A stretch of 64,000 nt of DNA, taken from assembly GCA_950295325.1 (NCBI GenBank), contig OX485804.1:24242001-24306000 (forward strand), given 5' to 3'. The notes beneath the pieces were generated by a model that made no database searches, had not been told where the DNA came from, and was given only the letters and a program-made list of their open reading frames with translations. The position numbers and the translations under genes are program-made. The DNA is from Polytrichum commune (lineage: Eukaryota; Streptophyta; Polytrichopsida; Polytrichales; Polytrichaceae). Every line of letters starts with the position of its first letter. The stretch's first letter is position 1. Shown piece by piece: positions 60,401 to 64,000 of the stretch.

Positions 60401-62960
60401 CGGCCAATAGGAAACCATCGAGGTAAGGTCCTCTAGAACCCCTCCAAGTGGCTTGCTAATGGGTGATCTTTGGGGTTAAAGGTTTCTAGAATCCTTATCC
60501 TACTAGAAATAGGAAAGATATGGGGTTAAAGGTTTCTAGAACCTTAATCCCGCTAGAAATAGGAAGTTTGGACTAAAGGCTAATCCGGCAAGCCAATAGG
60601 AATTTAAAGTTAAAACCTTCTAGAACTCCTAGGTGGTTAGCTATTGGCCCGCCGGTAAATCCAATCCTACCTACCAATTCATCCGGTCTTCAACTTAAGA
60701 CCAGTTTTTACCTAACTAAGATCAACTTAAAAATAACGAAAACAAATAAAATATCTAAATTCTAACTAATAGACCGCCCACATCACGACAGCGTTGCCGG
60801 AGCAACACTACAACAACCCGAAACGTACTAGGCAACTATGGCCTTACAATGGGCCAAAGCCCATGGAGGCCTTGCCGTTCGGCCTCGGGTGGGTGAGGCC
60901 ACACCACCTCACTCATATAAGCCTCTAGGACTCTACGCGGGGCCCCTACCCTACCGTCAAGAGACCTCTTGTCTCTCTCCCAAGAGTTGGGACCAAGTAG
61001 ACACTTTCCTTTAGCTGCTGGGCCTAGAAGCCCCCAGCAGCTTCAGACCATCATAACCTCCTTGTATGATGTCTGATCAGAACAACCAACCACTCCATCT
61101 TCATCTACGCTTCATGTAGATGCCGATGGACTCCTCACTTGCCCCATTCAGGCAAGTCTTGACAAAGTTATGCCTGTTTGAACCTTGGCAGTCCCGGGAA
61201 TCACTCCCAGGCACTACTGTACCAGGACGCTGTCCCGGGACAGCGCCCCACTCAAATGGCCATAACTCCTAGCTCACACCTCCGATTGAGGTGTTCTTGA
61301 GCATTCTAGAATCACCATGCCATGAGCTACGCATAGCTTATGGCCTTACCCTTGTGCCTCCTAGTCTCCGTGGGTGGGAGGCGTTCCCAACGCCCGGGGC
61401 CCTCACCCACACTAGGATCACTTGGGCCCTCCCACCAACGGCGCCACAAGTCCCGGGTGTCACTCCGGGGTCCCCTTTGTGCCTATGGTGTTTCGGGCAC
61501 TCCTCATGGAGAGGTGCGCGACAGTGTCATACCACCGCAATTTCTTTGGAATTGCGTGAGTCTTGGTATCGAGATACTTCAGTGATATATTATCCATATG
61601 AGCCTTAGTTTTTTTTCCAGCCACATAATATCTCCAATATTTGAGACAATGCACTACGGCATATAGTTTTTTTTCGTGGATTGGCCACTTTAGTTGGCAC
61701 CCCGTCAACTTGCGGCTTTCGTAGGCCACCGGGTGACCATCTTGTATTAAGATGCTCCCGATGGCAAAGCCACTCGCGTCCGTGTACACCTCGAATTTCT
61801 TGTCGAATTCATGATACTTGAGCATCCCCGCCGATGACAACAACCTCTTAAGCTCATTGAATGCTTCGTCGCAAGCTTAATCCCACTTAAATACTTGTCA
61901 TTTTTTATCCAAAAGATTTGAGAGAGGCGACGCTACCTTAGAATAGTCCATGATGAACTTTCGGTAGTAGTTGGCCAGGCCTAAAAAAATGTCACTCATT
62001 TTTGCATCTGCGAGACTTCCATTCGCGGATGGCTTGGATTTTCTTGGGGTCCGGATGAATGTCATCGCCGCTCAATACGGGACCCAAGAATTCCAACTAC
62101 CTTAGCAAGAACTTGTTTTTCTCTACATTTGCGTATAGTTTGTTTTGTCTTAGCTTTTTTAGAACCCGTCTTAGGACCTGCGCATGGTCTAACTTGCTTT
62201 TCGAATAAATGAGCCTATTGTCAATATACACCAATATATACTTGTCCATCTCTTTAAAGAAAATTCCATTCATAATGGACATAAAGGTTGTCGGCGCGTT
62301 ACACAACCCCAACAACATTACGAAAAACTCGTATAAACCGTATCGGGTTGCCGTTTTGTGCACGTCTTTATCTGCCACTCGGATTTGATGGTTCCCGACT
62401 TAAAGTTTATATGACTAAAATGGGTTGCACCCGCAAACCTATTTAATAAGTCGTCAACTCTAGGCAAGAGGTAATTATTGTTAACCGTTATTCGGTTGAA
62501 CGCGCGGTAGTCAATGCAGATTCGCATTTGGCCCACCTTCTTGCTTACGAAGAGCACCAGCGCTCCAAACGGGGACTTGGCAGGCCACAGATAGACTCTC
62601 ACTAAGAGTTCAGTTAGCTGCTCTTATAGTTCCATCAACTCGGTTTTGTGATCGACCTTCCGAACGGGAGGCAACTCCTTAAAGAGCTTATTAGTCATAA
62701 CATTTTTGAACTCATCAAGAAGTATGGCGACATTTGTTGGACAAAAATATAGCAGGAGGAATCCGTTTGTATTAGTATCGATGAAATATTCTTTCAAAAT
62801 TAATACATATTGCTCCTTAAAGAGCCTCAAAGAGGTCTTACTTCGTAACTAGATTGATTTCTAACCTATCTAGTTCCGCTAGCCTAGCAAATGGTAATGA
62901 CTTTGGTTTTCCATTCGAACCAACCATCACAATATGAACGCTAGGCCCACGGATAGATCA
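57424..62960 (-). pseudogene. Chromovirus pol remnant: RT, RNase H, integrase, chromodomain
   Basis: Reverse transcriptase is recognised by ICIDYRAFNRITVNN (about 62,500) and LGLCNAPTTFMSIMN. Both catalytic positions are altered: FSHINFKSG where FSKID is usual, and YIDN in place of YIDD. RNase H follows (YTDASGFAIGSILIQDG, about 61,790). After the nested insertion comes DVDLIHKPGRNNLIPGALSR (59,260), the zinc-binding region (HKGIHATIAKLQRKYFW, CQMTKH) and an integrase core fragment (SMDFMTNIPKVAG). A C-terminal integrase region near 58,060-58,160 is followed by a chromodomain at 57,675-57,840 (AIFDSRQIYGHRKQYKCLMH, EYEWINGV). An in-frame TGA at 57,685-57,687 and several frameshifts break it. 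The chromodomain defines the chromovirus branch, which can be steered to particular chromatin. Confidence 0.85.
59279..61523. mobile_element. Solo-LTR-like insertion with 5-bp duplication
   Basis: The inserted 2,245 bp starts TGTCGC and ends GCGACA, the TG...CA ends of an LTR, flanked by GTGTC on both sides (59,274-59,278 and 61,524-61,528). Removing it rejoins the host frame as RWYDT-IISMDVDL, a normal gypsy sequence. I see no gag or pol inside and no repeated internal LTR, so it is most likely a solo LTR left by recombination between two LTRs; a short non-autonomous element is the alternative. The host is older than the insertion. Confidence 0.85.
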
Positions 62961-64000
62961 CTTAGTGCATTTAAAAAATGAAGTGCGGCATAACATAGAG
63001 AAGATTAAAATCATTTGAAATAAAAATTATAAAGGAATTCCAAATAATGAAGGGGCCATTAAATGTAGACAATCCCATTATAAGTAAGTTAGATAGACAT
63101 AAAACGTGGGCCATTATTTTTTTGTAAAATTAATATAGGGGCTGAAGATAAGGGTCCTAAAAGGTATGTTTAGTATGGTATGTAAATGGGTTTAGCACTC
63201 ACGGGGATGGATAATAATTGGGATTTATGTATGTCCAAAAATGGATGAAAAAGGAACGCGCTGTCATTAAAAGAAATATAGAGTAAAAAATTACACTGAC
63301 TTGGACAATATAAGTAATGGAAGGGTGCAAACAAATGGGCCATTTTTGAAATTTAAGTAATTATAGGGAGACTTTAATTCAGCCCTTAAAGGTAAATAGC
63401 CCCAAAAACAAAAAACCCCCAGCCGCACGTGGTGCACAAAAATGCCTTAGAGTGATCTACCCGTGGCTAGGCCTTTGCTTACTTTCCACCCCATAGTAGT
63501 GTAAGAATGTGTTTGCTAATATTACGTCCACGCCATATCACCCAAAGTTTGCCACCCTTAATTTCGTCCTAACCCGAGTGGAAAATGTTGGAATGACACG
63601 TAGTAACTCCTTCTTGATATTTCAATGTATAATTATTTCAACCAAAAGAGTGCGAGTGTTTAAAAACACTTACCTCAATGGTGAATCACCAATACATTCA
63701 AAAGTTATACACACCCCTTCCTACCTAATGAATCCAACACTTTAAGTCTAAACATCATAAGTCAAAAACTATAAGAGTGTGTCACTATTTTTTTGGAAGT
63801 TTGGACATAGTCTCGGTTTTTTGGCTCTCAAAAATTCATATGAAGTCCAAAAAATGAGTTCTTGGTATCCATGGGTAGGTAATGAAGTCCTCTACATGAA
63901 TATGCAATAATAAATGCCTTGAGTCTAAACCACATCTAATAATGTAAGGCTAATTTTCAAGACTAATTGATCTTGACTCTTCACCTTGTAACCTCGCATA
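62961..64000. other. Spacer, no gene recognised
   Basis: AT-rich sequence beyond the truncation point of the chromovirus. There is no gag, protease or LTR similarity. Short frames such as 63,509-63,745 lack recognisable motifs. Confidence 0.45.

Larger units (their letters stand above)
55900..62960 (-). mobile_element. 5'-truncated Ty3/gypsy chromovirus, split by a nested LTR
   Basis: From high to low coordinates the minus strand has reverse transcriptase, RNase H, integrase, chromodomain, polypurine tract and LTR, the Ty3/gypsy order. Protease, gag and the 5' LTR are absent; recognisable coding stops near 62,960. A 2,245-bp insertion at 59,279-61,523 separates RNase H from integrase. Confidence 0.88.

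Overview
This window looks like transposon-dense nuclear DNA of a land plant (streptophyte). The evidence is plant-type DNA transposons (CACTA/En-Spm with an intron-bearing TNP2 gene, PIF/Harbinger-like elements with TTA target duplications, a pogo/Tigger-like element), a plant L1-type LINE with a zf-RVT C-terminus, and a chromodomain-bearing Ty3/gypsy element (chromovirus). There is no operon structure, no rRNA gene and no convincing functional tRNA. I cannot name the species. At most one stretch (about 28.7-30.1 kb, minus strand) looks like host coding exons.

Layout: 2.2-4.0 kb, a badly decayed copy of a retroelement whose much better copy lies at 40.0-42.7 kb. 4.9-13.5 kb, a CACTA-type element with TNP2 transposase on the minus strand and a six-exon TNPA-like gene on the plus strand. 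15.46-17.85 kb, a complete pogo/Tigger-like element with perfect 23-bp inverted ends and TA duplications. 19.3-22.9 kb, a 5'-truncated L1 LINE with a 13-bp target duplication and an A-rich tail. 24.2-25.3 kb, a TTA-flanked Harbinger-like non-autonomous element inserted in an older repeat whose other copy (26.2-26.6 kb) preserves a pre-insertion site. 27.5 kb, a TA-flanked MITE. 31.9-33.2, 49.2-50.5 and 52.9-53.3 kb, three members of a long-inverted-repeat family; the middle one has a 9-bp target duplication (Mutator-like). 33.9-35.8 kb, a TTA-flanked Harbinger-like element with a Myb/SANT remnant. 36.6 and 38.3 kb, two inverted 83-bp hairpins. 43.0-44.2 kb, an internally deleted pogo/Tigger relative. 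46.7-48.3 kb, a hAT-like (DUF4371-type) pseudogene. 52.2 kb, a 78-bp near-perfect palindrome. 55.2-55.5 kb, a second small TTA-flanked MITE. 55.9-63.0 kb, a chromovirus on the minus strand, split by a 2,245-bp solo-LTR-like insertion with a 5-bp duplication.

The most interesting item is the 40.0-42.7 kb element. One nearly open reading frame joins a PCIF1-like methyltransferase-fold domain that lacks the NPPF motif, a complete DEDD RNase H, a CX2CX9HX4C zinc knuckle and a PD-(D/E)XK, R2-like endonuclease domain. No reverse transcriptase is visible. A second pattern is that the nine in-frame stops I examined in unrelated elements can all be reached by C-to-T or G-to-A transitions, six being TAG. 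That suits decay of methylated cytosine in silenced DNA. All calls come from reading the sequence; no similarity search was run.
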